Assembly (NCBI RefSeq): GCF_030656115.1
Contig: NZ_JAUSOO010000071.1
Location: 1-34,220 of the forward strand
DNA: 34,220 bases
DNA from: Hydrogenophaga sp.
GTDB lineage: Bacteria; Pseudomonadota; Gammaproteobacteria; Burkholderiales; Burkholderiaceae_C
Direction of reading: 5' to 3'
The position numbers and the translations under genes were made by a program. This document shows, piece by piece, positions 16,861 to 24,974 of this stretch. The notes under the pieces were generated by a model that had not been told where the DNA came from, did no database searches, and saw only the letters and a list, made by a program, of their open reading frames with translations. Every line of letters starts with the position of its first letter. Within the stretch, counting starts at the first letter, position 1.

Positions 16861-17931
16861 TTAGCCCCCGAACGCGTCTGCCAGCGTCAGCACCTGCCCC
16901 GTGCCCGCCGCCTCATAACCCTTGAGCGCAGCCACCCGCGCCCGAAACGCGGGCGACTGCAGCACCGCCAGAACGGGCTTGGTCTCGGCCCGCGCCAGCG
17001 CCTCGGTGGGTGCGGCAAAAAAGTAGCGTTCTTTCAGCAAGGGAATGAAGTGCAGGCCAAAGCGGTGCGCAGCGGTCTGCACGCCCAGGCCCACGTCGGC
17101 CATGCCGCTGGCCACGAAAGCCGCCACGGCGGCGTGGGTGAGTTCGGTGTTCTCAAAGCCGCTCACCTGGCGCGGCGCCACGCCGTGGCGCTTCAGCAGC
17201 AGCTCGGTCAGCATGCGGGTGCCCGAGCCTTCGGGCCGGTTCACAAAGCGCAGGTTGCGCCGCTTCAGGTCGTCCAGCCCGCGAATGCCCAGCGGGTTGC
17301 CCGCCGCCACAAACAGGCCCTGGGTGCGCACCGCCAGCTGCACCAGCTGGTGCGCGCCGGGCTGCAGCAGCGCCTGGTAGCGCTGTGCGGCGGCGTGCTG
17401 AAACTCACCCAGCGGCACATGAAAACCCGCCAACTCGCAGTCGCCCTGCGCCAGCGCCGCCACCGCTTCCAGGCTGTTGCGGTAGCGCAGTTCCACCGCC
17501 ACGCCGCGCTGCGCCAGTTGCTCACGCAGCGCCGCCACCGCAAAGCCGTGGCTGGCGTGCAGACGCGGCACCGCCTGCTCGCGGCGCTGCACCCGGCCCA
17601 GCGCGCCTTCCAGCTCAGCGGCCAGCGATTCCAGCAGCGGCTGCAGCCGCGCGCCAATGCGGGTGTCGGCCCAAATCAGTTGCTGGCCCAGCGGTGTCAG
17701 CACCGAGCCCCGGCCCCGCCCGCGCGTCAACAGCGGCTGGCCAAACAGCGCCTCGGCCTGCTGCAGCAAGCCCCAGGCGTGCCGGTACGACAAGCCCACT
17801 TCGCGCCCCGCCTGCGCGATGCTGCCCGACGACTGCACCGCCGCCAGCAGCTGCAGCAGGGCGTTGACGGGCAGCGCCTCAGTGCCGTCGCGGCCGATCT
17901 GCCATTGGGGTTGCAAGGTGATGCGCAGCAT
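16861..17931 (-). CDS. ModE-like HTH + periplasmic-binding-fold transcriptional regulator
   Basis: This is a 356-residue one-component regulator. Residues about 22-88 are a ModE/LysR-type winged helix (VQSSGSIAQAGREVGLSYRH, then LFGQPLLTRGRGRG and VLTPLGQQLI, the ModE-type wing). Residues about 120-345 form a type-2 periplasmic-binding fold of the molybdate/tungstate-binding kind (PBP_like), with FVNRPEGSGTRMLTELLL and VASGMADVGLGVQ as ligand-cleft segments. It is divergent from a Mo/W formate dehydrogenase across 90 bases, so control of that operon by molybdate, tungstate or a related anion or cofactor is a reasonable inference. No membrane segment is present; it acts in the cytoplasm. Confidence 0.85.
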   Translation of the reverse strand: MLRITLQPQWQIGRDGTEALPVNALLQLLAAVQSSGSIAQAGREVGLSYRHAWGLLQQAEALFGQPLLTRGRGRGSVLTPLGQQLIWADTRIGARLQPLLESLAAELEGALGRVQRREQAVPRLHASHGFAVAALREQLAQRGVAVELRYRNSLEAVAALAQGDCELAGFHVPLGEFQHAAAQRYQALLQPGAHQLVQLAVRTQGLFVAAGNPLGIRGLDDLKRRNLRFVNRPEGSGTRMLTELLLKRHGVAPRQVSGFENTELTHAAVAAFVASGMADVGLGVQTAAHRFGLHFIPLLKERYFFAAPTEALARAETKPVLAVLQSPAFRARVAALKGYEAAGTGQVLTLADAFGG

Positions 17932-17970
17932 GGCGGTTGGGGGTGTTGGGTGGGGTGCTAAAGGCCGACT

Positions 17971-17990
17971 TTATGAAATTATGAACATAT
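17971..17990. promoter_or_regulatory. Candidate operator between regulator and formate dehydrogenase
   Basis: In the 90-base divergent gap (17932-18021) the only AT-rich island holds two direct TTATGAA repeats (17971-17977, 17979-17985) and an overlapping TATG-N10-CATA inverted repeat (17972-17989). The 8-base period and TA-rich half-sites loosely resemble ModE-type boxes. Position, midway between two divergent starts, fits one shared operator. No clear -35/-10 pair can be fixed. Confidence 0.4.
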
Positions 17991-18021
17991 TTGAACGCTG
18001 GCCCGGTGCTACGCTGAAACC

Positions 18022-19791
18022 ATGTCAAGCACCACCCGAACCCCGTTGGTCATTCCCATTCGCCCGGCTGAGACCGCCCGCGCCCGACCGCGCTACACGC
18101 CCAAGGGCCGGCAGGTGGCGCCCGCCGCACGCGAGCGCGTGGCCGCGTTGTGCGAAGGGCTGGAGCCCCGGGCCGACCTGCTGATTGAGCACCTGCACCG
18201 CCTGCAAGATGCCGAAGGCGCGCTGCGCCAAGGCCAACTGGCCGCGCTGGCCGAGCGCCTGCGCCTGAGCCAGGTGGAGGTGTTTGAGGTGGCCAGCTTC
18301 TACCACCACTTCGAGGTGGTGAGCGACGATGCGCCGGTGGCCGACACGGTGGTGCGGGTCTGCACCAGCCTGTCGTGCGCCATGGCCGGTGGTGCGGCTT
18401 TGCTGAGCGATCTGCAGGCCCGGCTGGCGGGCAACGCTGCCGTGCGCGTGCAGGGTGCGCCGTGCATTGGCCAGTGCCACAGCGCGCCGGCCGCCTGCGT
18501 GGGCCAGCGCCAGCTGCCCCACGCCAGCGTGGATGCGGTGAACGATCTGTTGGCGCGCGGTGAAACGGCCCCGCGCCAGCTGCCCGAGCCGGTGCAGTCC
18601 GAACTGCCGCAATTGCAGCGCCTGCTGTCTGGCGAACTGAGCCCAGAGCAGGTGCTGGCCGAGCTGAAGGCTTCCAACCTGCGCGGCCTGGGTGGCGCGG
18701 GTTTTCCGGCCTGGCGCAAATGGGAAACCGTGCGCGCCCAGCCCGGGCCGCGCTACATGGTGGTCAACATCGACGAGGGCGAGGTCGGCACCTTCAAAGA
18801 CGGGCATGTGCTCACCAGCCCGCACGGCGGCGCACCCCAGGTGCTGGAGGGCATGCTGATCGCCGCGCAGGTGGTGGGCGCTGAGCGCATCTGGCTGTAT
18901 TTGCGCGACGAATACCACGACGCACGCGGCCTGCTGGAACGCGAGCTCACCGGTCTGCACACCCGGCTGCAGGGCCTGGCGCTGCAATACCCTGGCTACA
19001 CACCACCGCAGATCGAGCTGCGGCGCGGCGCGGGTGCCTACATTTGCGGTGAAGAGTCGGCGCTCATCGAGTCGGTGGAAGGCAAGCGCGGCCTGCCGCG
19101 CCTGCGCCCGCCCATCGTGGCCACCCACGGCGTGTTTGGCCGGCCCACGCTGGCGCACAACCTGGAAACGCTGTGGTGGCTGCCCGACATTCTGGACAAA
19201 GGCGGCGCCTGGCTGGCGGCACAAGGGCTGCGCGGGCGCAGCGGCTTGCGGCGTTTCTCGGTCTCGGGCCGGGTGCGCCAGCCGGGCGTTTACCTGGCAC
19301 CGGCAGGCATCACGCTGCGCGAGCTGGTGGACCAATACGCCGGTGGCATGGCCGAGGGCCACACGATCTACGCCTACCTGCCCGGTGGCGCCTCGGGCGG
19401 TATCTTGCCGGCAACGCTGGCCGACGTGCCGCTCGACTTTGACACCCTGGCCCAGCACGGCGCGTTTCTGGGTTCCATGGCGGTGGTGGTGATGGGCCAG
19501 CACGACAGCGCACGCAGCGCCGCGCTCAACCTGATGCGGTTTTTTGAACACGAGTCGTGCGGCCAATGCACGCCGTGCCGCGCCGGCACCACCAAGGCCG
19601 TGCAGCTGATGCAAGCCCCGGTGTGGGACGCGCCGCTGCTTGGCGAGCTCTCGCAGGTGATGCGCGATGCGTCCATCTGCGGGCTGGGCCAGGCCGCGCC
19701 CAACCCGGTGGACTCGGTGCTGCGCTACTTTGCGCACGAGGTCAACGGCGCCCCAACCTCCGCCACAACCCCCATCAAGGTGACCGCATGA
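18022..19791 (+). CDS. fdh1B: NAD-dependent formate dehydrogenase beta subunit (NuoE-NuoF fusion)
   Basis: This subunit passes electrons from the formate-oxidising alpha subunit to NAD+. In its 589 residues, residues about 20-170 are a NuoE/FdsG-like thioredoxin-fold domain with a [2Fe-2S] site (VCTSLSCAMAGG, GAPCIGQCHSAP). Residues about 200-575 are NuoF/FdsB-like: GLRGLGGAGFPAWRKWE and NIDEGEVGTFKDGHVL (FMN/NAD binding), GAGAYICGEESALIESVEGK, and the [4Fe-4S] motif SCGQCTPCRAGT (C513, C516, C519) with C553 in SICGLGQ. The fused arrangement matches the two-subunit Fdh1-type enzyme of methylotrophs rather than fdsGB as separate genes. It overlaps the alpha gene (ATGA, 19788-19791). Confidence 0.92.
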   Translation: MSSTTRTPLVIPIRPAETARARPRYTPKGRQVAPAARERVAALCEGLEPRADLLIEHLHRLQDAEGALRQGQLAALAERLRLSQVEVFEVASFYHHFEVVSDDAPVADTVVRVCTSLSCAMAGGAALLSDLQARLAGNAAVRVQGAPCIGQCHSAPAACVGQRQLPHASVDAVNDLLARGETAPRQLPEPVQSELPQLQRLLSGELSPEQVLAELKASNLRGLGGAGFPAWRKWETVRAQPGPRYMVVNIDEGEVGTFKDGHVLTSPHGGAPQVLEGMLIAAQVVGAERIWLYLRDEYHDARGLLERELTGLHTRLQGLALQYPGYTPPQIELRRGAGAYICGEESALIESVEGKRGLPRLRPPIVATHGVFGRPTLAHNLETLWWLPDILDKGGAWLAAQGLRGRSGLRRFSVSGRVRQPGVYLAPAGITLRELVDQYAGGMAEGHTIYAYLPGGASGGILPATLADVPLDFDTLAQHGAFLGSMAVVVMGQHDSARSAALNLMRFFEHESCGQCTPCRAGTTKAVQLMQAPVWDAPLLGELSQVMRDASICGLGQAAPNPVDSVLRYFAHEVNGAPTSATTPIKVTA

Positions 19792-22598
19792 ACGCCACAG
19801 ACCTGCCCCAGGACCAGGCCCCCGTGGCCTTCATGCTCAACGGCCTGCCAGTGGAAGCCGCGCCGGGCGAAAGCATTTTGAAAGTGGCACAGCGCGTGGG
19901 CGTGGTCATTCCCCACCTGTGCCACACCGACGGCCTGCGCAGCCCCGGCAACTGCCGCGCCTGCGTGGTCGAGGTGGCGGGCGAACGCGTGCTGGCGCCA
20001 TCGTGTTGCCGCGCGCCGCAGCCGGGCATGGCGGTGACCACCGACAGCCCGCGCGCCAGCGCCGCGCAGAAGACCGTGTTGGAACTGCTGCTGTCCGACG
20101 CGCCCGACACCCAGGCGCTGAAGCACGACAGCGAGCTGGCCCACTGGGCGCAGGTGGCGGGCGCTGCGCCGGGGCGTTTTCCGGCGCGGGCGCTTGTGTT
20201 GCCAGACACCAGCCACCCCGCCATGGCGGTCAACCTGGATGCCTGCATCCAGTGCACCCGCTGTATGCGCGCCTGCCGCGAAACGCAGGGCAACGACGTG
20301 CTGGGCATGGCGTTTCGAGGCGGCCATGCGCAGATCGTGTTTGACCAAAACGACCCCATGGGTGCCAGCACCTGTGTGGCCTGCGGCGAATGCGTGCAAG
20401 CCTGCCCCACCGGCGCCATTGCACCGGCCAACGGCGCTTACGCCCAGGCCTCGCAGCAGCAGGTGGACTCGGTGTGCCCGTTCTGCGGCGTAGGCTGCCA
20501 ACTCACCTACCACGTGAGCGACGGAAAAATTGCACACGTCGAGGGCGCAGCAGGCCCGGCCAACGAAGAGCGCCTGTGCGTGAAAGGCCGCTTTGGTTTT
20601 GACTACGCCCACAGCCCCGAACGCTTGACGAAGCCGCTGATCCGACGCGCCGACGCACCGAAGGACCCGGCCAACGTGATGCACCGCCACTGGAGCGAGT
20701 TGTTCCGTGAAGCCAGCTGGGACGAAGCCCTGGACGCCGCCGCCGCCGGCTTCCAGCGGGCCATGGCCAGCACCACCGCGCGCGGGCGCCTGGGGCCGGT
20801 GGCGGGCTTTGGCTCGGCCAAGGGCACCAACGAAGAGGCCTACCTGTTTCAGAAGCTCATCCGCACCGCGTTTGGCACGCACAACGTGGACCACTGCACC
20901 CGCCTGTGCCACGCCTCCAGCGTGGCCGCGCTCATGGAAGGCCTGGGTTCGGCCGTGGTCACCAACCCGCTGCGCGATGTGCAGCACGCCGACTTCGTGC
21001 TCATCATCGGCGCCAACCCGGCGCAAAACCACCCGGTGGGCGCCACCTGGATCAAGAACGCGGTGAAGCGCGGCATGCGCCTGGTGCTGGCCGACCCGCG
21101 CCGCACCGAGCTCGCCCGCCACGCCTGGAAGCACCTGGGATTTGCCGCCGGCACCGACGTGGCCTTGCTCAACGCCCTGTTGCACACCATCATTTTTGAG
21201 GGGCTGGCCCACACCGCTTACATCGAGCAGCACACGCTGGACTTTGCGCAGCTCAAGGCCCATGTGGCCGACTTTTCGCCCGAAGCCATGGCGCCGGTGT
21301 GTGGCATCGACGCCGCCACCCTGCGCGAGGTGGCCCGCGCCTACGCCACGGCGGGCAACAGCATGATCCTGTGGGGCATGGGCGTGAGCCAGCACACCCA
21401 CGGCACCGACAACGCGCGCTGCCTCATTGCCCTGTCGCTCATCACCGGCCAGATCGGCCGCCCCGGCACCGGTTTGCACCCGCTGCGTGGGCAAAACAAC
21501 GTGCAGGGCGCGAGCGACGCCGGCCTGATTCCCATGGTGCTACCCGATTACCAACGCGTGAGCGAGCCCGCGGTGCGCGCCCAAGCCGAGCAGCTTTGGG
21601 GTGTGCCGCCCGGCACGCTGGGCAGTGAGCCCGGCCTGACCGTGGTGGAGATCGTCAACGCCGCGTGGGACGGGCAGATCCGCGCCATGCTGGTTCAGGG
21701 CGAAAACCCCGCCATGAGCGACCCCGACGCCACCCACGCCCGCGAGGCGCTGGCCCGGCTGCAGCACCTGGTGGTGCAAGACATTTTTCTGACCGAAACC
21801 GCCAGCCTGGCCGACGTGGTGCTGCCCGCCACCGCCTGGCCGGAGAAAACCGGCAGCGTGACCAACACCGACCGCTGCGTGCAACTGGGCCGCAAGGCCG
21901 TGCCGGCGCCCGGCGAGGCGCGGGCCGACGCCTGGATCACCGAACAACTCGCGCGGCGCCTCGGCCTGGGCTGGGCCTACGGTGTGGCGCCCGACGGCGC
22001 CGCCAGCGCGCAAGCCGGCGAAGGCATTGGCGCCGTGTTTGAAGAAATGCGCGCGCTCATGCCCAGCATCGCCGGTCTGTCGTGGGCGCGCTTGCAGCGC
22101 GAACGCGCCGTCACCTACCCCGTGGCCGACGAGGCCGATCCCGGCCAGCCGGTGGTGTTCACCGACCACTTTCCCACGCCCTCTGGCCGCGCCACGCTGG
22201 TGCCGGCTGCGCTCACGCCACCGGCCGAAACGCCCGATGCCGACTACCCGATGGTCCTCATCACCGGGCGCCAGCTGGAACACTGGCACACCGGCAGCAT
22301 GACCCGGCGCAGCCAGGTGCTGGACGCGGTGGAACCCGGCCCGGTGGTGAGCCTGCACCCCGACACCGCCGCCCGCCGGGGCTTGGCCGCAGGCGATAAC
22401 GCCCTGGTGCAATCGCGCCGTGGCCGCGTGGTGCTGGCGGTGCGGCTGGACCCAGGCATGCCACCCGACACCGCCTTCATCCCGTTTGCCTACGCCGAAG
22501 CCGCCGCCAACCTGCTCACCAACCCGGCCCTCGACCCCCTGGGCAAGATCGCGGAGCTGAAGTACTGCGCGGTCAACGTGCGGCCGGCTCCGGCCTGA
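19788..22598 (+). CDS. fdh1A: Mo/W bis-MGD formate dehydrogenase alpha (catalytic) subunit
   Basis: The catalytic subunit oxidises formate to CO2 and can reduce CO2 in related enzymes. In its 936 residues the N-terminal [2Fe-2S] domain has C45, C56, C59 and C73/74; two ferredoxin-like [4Fe-4S] sites have CIQCTRCMRAC (153-163) and CVACGECVQACP (196-207); and a cluster proximal to the cofactor has CPFCGVGC (230-237) with C264. The active site is CTRLCHASS: C374 is the expected metal ligand with H375 next to it, so this is a Cys rather than selenocysteine enzyme. The C-terminal molybdopterin dinucleotide domain includes TGRQLEHWHTGSMTRRS. No fdhD/fdsC or fdsD gene follows, so maturation factors are encoded elsewhere. 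Mo versus W cannot be read. Confidence 0.94.
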   Translation: MNATDLPQDQAPVAFMLNGLPVEAAPGESILKVAQRVGVVIPHLCHTDGLRSPGNCRACVVEVAGERVLAPSCCRAPQPGMAVTTDSPRASAAQKTVLELLLSDAPDTQALKHDSELAHWAQVAGAAPGRFPARALVLPDTSHPAMAVNLDACIQCTRCMRACRETQGNDVLGMAFRGGHAQIVFDQNDPMGASTCVACGECVQACPTGAIAPANGAYAQASQQQVDSVCPFCGVGCQLTYHVSDGKIAHVEGAAGPANEERLCVKGRFGFDYAHSPERLTKPLIRRADAPKDPANVMHRHWSELFREASWDEALDAAAAGFQRAMASTTARGRLGPVAGFGSAKGTNEEAYLFQKLIRTAFGTHNVDHCTRLCHASSVAALMEGLGSAVVTNPLRDVQHADFVLIIGANPAQNHPVGATWIKNAVKRGMRLVLADPRRTELARHAWKHLGFAAGTDVALLNALLHTIIFEGLAHTAYIEQHTLDFAQLKAHVADFSPEAMAPVCGIDAATLREVARAYATAGNSMILWGMGVSQHTHGTDNARCLIALSLITGQIGRPGTGLHPLRGQNNVQGASDAGLIPMVLPDYQRVSEPAVRAQAEQLWGVPPGTLGSEPGLTVVEIVNAAWDGQIRAMLVQGENPAMSDPDATHAREALARLQHLVVQDIFLTETASLADVVLPATAWPEKTGSVTNTDRCVQLGRKAVPAPGEARADAWITEQLARRLGLGWAYGVAPDGAASAQAGEGIGAVFEEMRALMPSIAGLSWARLQRERAVTYPVADEADPGQPVVFTDHFPTPSGRATLVPAALTPPAETPDADYPMVLITGRQLEHWHTGSMTRRSQVLDAVEPGPVVSLHPDTAARRGLAAGDNALVQSRRGRVVLAVRLDPGMPPDTAFIPFAYAEAAANLLTNPALDPLGKIAELKYCAVNVRPAPA

Positions 22599-22916
22599 GA
22601 GGCTGAGAGGCGCAGCGCCTTTCGTTCATGCCCCTGCTCCCCAAACGCACCCGCTTTGCGTTGCAAATGTGCGCCATAGCCCGGCGGTGACGGTGCTTTG
22701 CGCCTTGATCGGGTGCGGTTTGAGGCGTTCCCGGACACGCCCGAAACACGCTCAGCCGCGGAGCATTTCCACGTGAGTTGCTCAGAGAGGTCCCTTTTTT
22801 AACGTGCATCCAGCAGCGCACATCTATGGGCCGTTAAGATCAGTTTTCGTTGCGGTCGGGCATCCATTCCGCTTGGCCCACTGCCATCACTTCATCCACC
22901 CCATCGGAGACACGCC
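22599..22916. other. Intergenic region between formate dehydrogenase and usp (318 bases)
   Basis: No coding region is supported. Just after the stop lies GGCGC-A-GCGCC followed by TTTCG (about 22609-22624), too tight a hairpin to call a terminator. A T6 run at 22795-22800 follows a weak GAGCA/TGCTC stem (about 22761-22783). The usp ribosome binding site is GGAGA at about 22906-22910. I see no convincing promoter hexamers. Confidence 0.45.
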
Positions 22917-23405
22917 ATGTCCGACAAAATCGTCGTTCCCAATCAGATGCCCAACCGAAGGGCTTCTGCCTTCAAAAAAATTCTGGTCCCTGTGGACGGT
23001 TCCCCGCAAGCCACCCACGCAGCCAACACCGCCGTGCTGCTCGCCAAAAGCCAGGGTGCCGAACTCATTGGTGTGTATGTGATCGATCCGTTCCCTTACC
23101 TGGGCATCGGCGATGTGTCGTCTGCGGGCCTGCAGTCTTACCTGTCAGAAGTGAAGGCGGTTGCTGGAAAAGCGCTGGGTGCTGTCGCCTACGCTTGCTC
23201 CAAACAAAACGTGGCCTTTGAGGGCGACACCATTGAACGCAACGTGGTGTACGAAGGTATTCTGGAAACTGCCGAGACCGAGGGTTGCGATCTGATCGTC
23301 ATGGGTTCCCACGGCCGCCAGGGTCTCAAAGCACTCATTTTGGGCAGCGTGGCGCAAAAAGTGCTCACACACGCCAATGTGCCGGTGTTGATCGTCAAGT
23401 CCTGA
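22917..23405 (+). CDS. Universal stress protein (UspA family)
   Basis: This 162-residue cytoplasmic Rossmann-like protein is of the ATP-binding UspA type. An unusual 19-residue polar leader precedes the domain opening KKILVPVDGSPQATHAANTAVLLAK. The ATP-binding signature G-x2-G-x9-GS appears as GSHGRQGLKALILGSVA near the C-terminus, followed by VPVLIVKS. Usp proteins are induced by growth arrest and stress. A GGAGA ribosome binding site supports ATG 22917. It is 52 bases ahead of the diguanylate cyclase, so a shared transcript is possible. Confidence 0.93.
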   Translation: MSDKIVVPNQMPNRRASAFKKILVPVDGSPQATHAANTAVLLAKSQGAELIGVYVIDPFPYLGIGDVSSAGLQSYLSEVKAVAGKALGAVAYACSKQNVAFEGDTIERNVVYEGILETAETEGCDLIVMGSHGRQGLKALILGSVAQKVLTHANVPVLIVKS

Positions 23406-23431
23406 ACATGGCCCTGGCCGCGCCGGCTGGC

Positions 23432-23445
23432 CACACCCGGGTGTG
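23432..23445. repeat. 14-bp perfect palindrome upstream of the GGDEF gene
   Basis: CACACCCGGGTGTG is fully self-complementary with no loop and ends 12 bases before the chosen start of the diguanylate cyclase. It is a poor terminator (no loop, no T-run) but could be an operator. An in-frame GTG (23443) within it is an alternative start. Confidence 0.45.
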
Positions 23446-23457
23446 TTCGGGTCTTTG

Positions 23458-24945
23458 ATGTTCAAACGATCTTCTGCGTTCGGGCGCATTACCCTGCCGG
23501 TGAAGGCGCTGCACACCCTAAGGCGCTGTTGGACTTCATGCGCGGTGGCATGCCTGCTGGTCACCGGTCATGGTCACGCTGCCCTGTCTGCGCCCCTGGT
23601 CACGCTCACCGACAGTGAGCGTGCCTACCTGACCGTCCAGAACCCGATTGGGCTGTGTGTCGATCCCGACTGGTGGCCGTTCGAGGTGATCGACGAGCGT
23701 GGGCAGCACAGGGGCATGGCCGCCGATCTGCTGGCGCTGGTGAGCGCCCGCACGGGGGTGCAGTTTGTGCTGCATCCCACCACCACGTGGGAAGACAGCG
23801 TGGCGGCCTCCCAGGCGGGCAAGTGCCTGGTCATGAGCTTTTTGAACCGCACACCCGATCGCGACCGCTGGCTCATCTTCACCGATCCCTTGCTGATCGA
23901 TCCCAATGTGCTCATCACCCGCGAGGAGCACCCCTTCATTGCCGACGTGGCCGAGCTCAACGGCTACACCATTGCACTGCCCAAAGAAACCGCCATGTCG
24001 GAGCGGGTGAAGCGGGATTTCCCGAATCTGACGGTGCTCGACACCCACTCTGAAAACGAGTCGCTGGGCTGGGTGTCGGAGCGCAAGGCCGACATGACGC
24101 TGCGCTCGCTCATCGTGGCGGCCGACACCATCAAACACAACGGCTGGTTCAACCTGAAAATTTCGGGCCAGATTCCCGGCTATGAAAACCGCCTGAGCGT
24201 GGGGGTGCTGAAGTCGGAAACCCTCTTGCGCGACATTTTGAACAAAGGCGTGGCCACCCTGACCGACGAGGACCGCCGCAAGGTGGTGGACCGGCATGTG
24301 CAGATGAAGGTGGTCACGGCCGTGCAAACCGATTACACGGTGGCCATGGCCATCGGGGCGTTGTTGGTGCTGGTGGTCGTGTCCAACGGCTGGTGGGTGC
24401 GCCGGCTCCAGATGGCCAACGCACAACTCAAGGCCATGGCCGAAACCGATGCCCTGACGGGCCTGCTCAACCGCAATGGTCTGGGCAACTCGTTTGCCTT
24501 TGATGTGGAGCGGGCCCTGCGCTACGGGCGGTCTTTGTCGGTGATCATGCTCGATATTGACCATTTCAAGGCCATCAACGACGAATTTGGCCACTTGGTC
24601 GGCGACAAGGTGCTGGCTGAATTGGGGCGTTTGCTGATGCAGGCCACCCGCAACGTGGACACGGTGTGCCGCTGGGGCGGCGAGGAGTTTGTGGTGATTT
24701 GCTACGAAACCCCGCTGGATCAGGCGGAACAGCTGGCCGAACGCTTGCTGCAAAAAGCCCGGGAACATGGGTTTGCCTCTCAGCGCACCCTGACGCTGAG
24801 TGCTGGTGTGGCGCATGTGCAGGCGGGCGATGTGCCCGATGTCCTGGTGGCCAGGGCCGATGCGGCGCTCTACCAGGCCAAAAACAGCGGGCGCAACCGT
24901 GTGTGCGTGGCCGCACCCGTTCGGGCCGATGCACCGCCGTCTTGA
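23458..24945 (+). CDS. Periplasmic-sensing diguanylate cyclase (SBP_bac_3-TM-GGDEF)
   Basis: This is a predicted inner-membrane c-di-GMP synthase with an extracytoplasmic solute-binding sensor. In 495 residues from ATG 23458, an N-terminal signal/anchor (CAVACLLVTGHGHA) precedes a family-3 solute-binding domain (PIGLCVDPDWWPFEVID through about residue 285), one membrane span (AMAIGALLVLVVVSNGWWV, about 299-317), and a GGDEF domain (ETDALTGLLNRNG; MLDIDHFKAINDEFGHLVGD; GGEEF 407-411). The product-inhibition I-site RxxD is intact (R398, D401, five residues before GGEEF), so an active, feedback-inhibited cyclase is expected. The ligand is unknown; polar amino acids are usual for this fold. It converges with the minus-strand binding protein. 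Confidence 0.9.
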   Translation: MFKRSSAFGRITLPVKALHTLRRCWTSCAVACLLVTGHGHAALSAPLVTLTDSERAYLTVQNPIGLCVDPDWWPFEVIDERGQHRGMAADLLALVSARTGVQFVLHPTTTWEDSVAASQAGKCLVMSFLNRTPDRDRWLIFTDPLLIDPNVLITREEHPFIADVAELNGYTIALPKETAMSERVKRDFPNLTVLDTHSENESLGWVSERKADMTLRSLIVAADTIKHNGWFNLKISGQIPGYENRLSVGVLKSETLLRDILNKGVATLTDEDRRKVVDRHVQMKVVTAVQTDYTVAMAIGALLVLVVVSNGWWVRRLQMANAQLKAMAETDALTGLLNRNGLGNSFAFDVERALRYGRSLSVIMLDIDHFKAINDEFGHLVGDKVLAELGRLLMQATRNVDTVCRWGGEEFVVICYETPLDQAEQLAERLLQKAREHGFASQRTLTLSAGVAHVQAGDVPDVLVARADAALYQAKNSGRNRVCVAAPVRADAPPS

Positions 24946-24974
24946 TGGGTGACGGTGCGGTGGGGGTGGGCCCT

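Noticed and set aside
18025..19737. 570-codon open frame antisense to the formate dehydrogenase beta gene
   Set aside because: The sense strand encodes full NuoE-NuoF motifs; the antisense product is compositionally odd and has no family.
20870..20905. Selenocysteine formate dehydrogenase
   Set aside because: The active-site codon is TGC (Cys374), not TGA, and no SECIS-like hairpin is needed.
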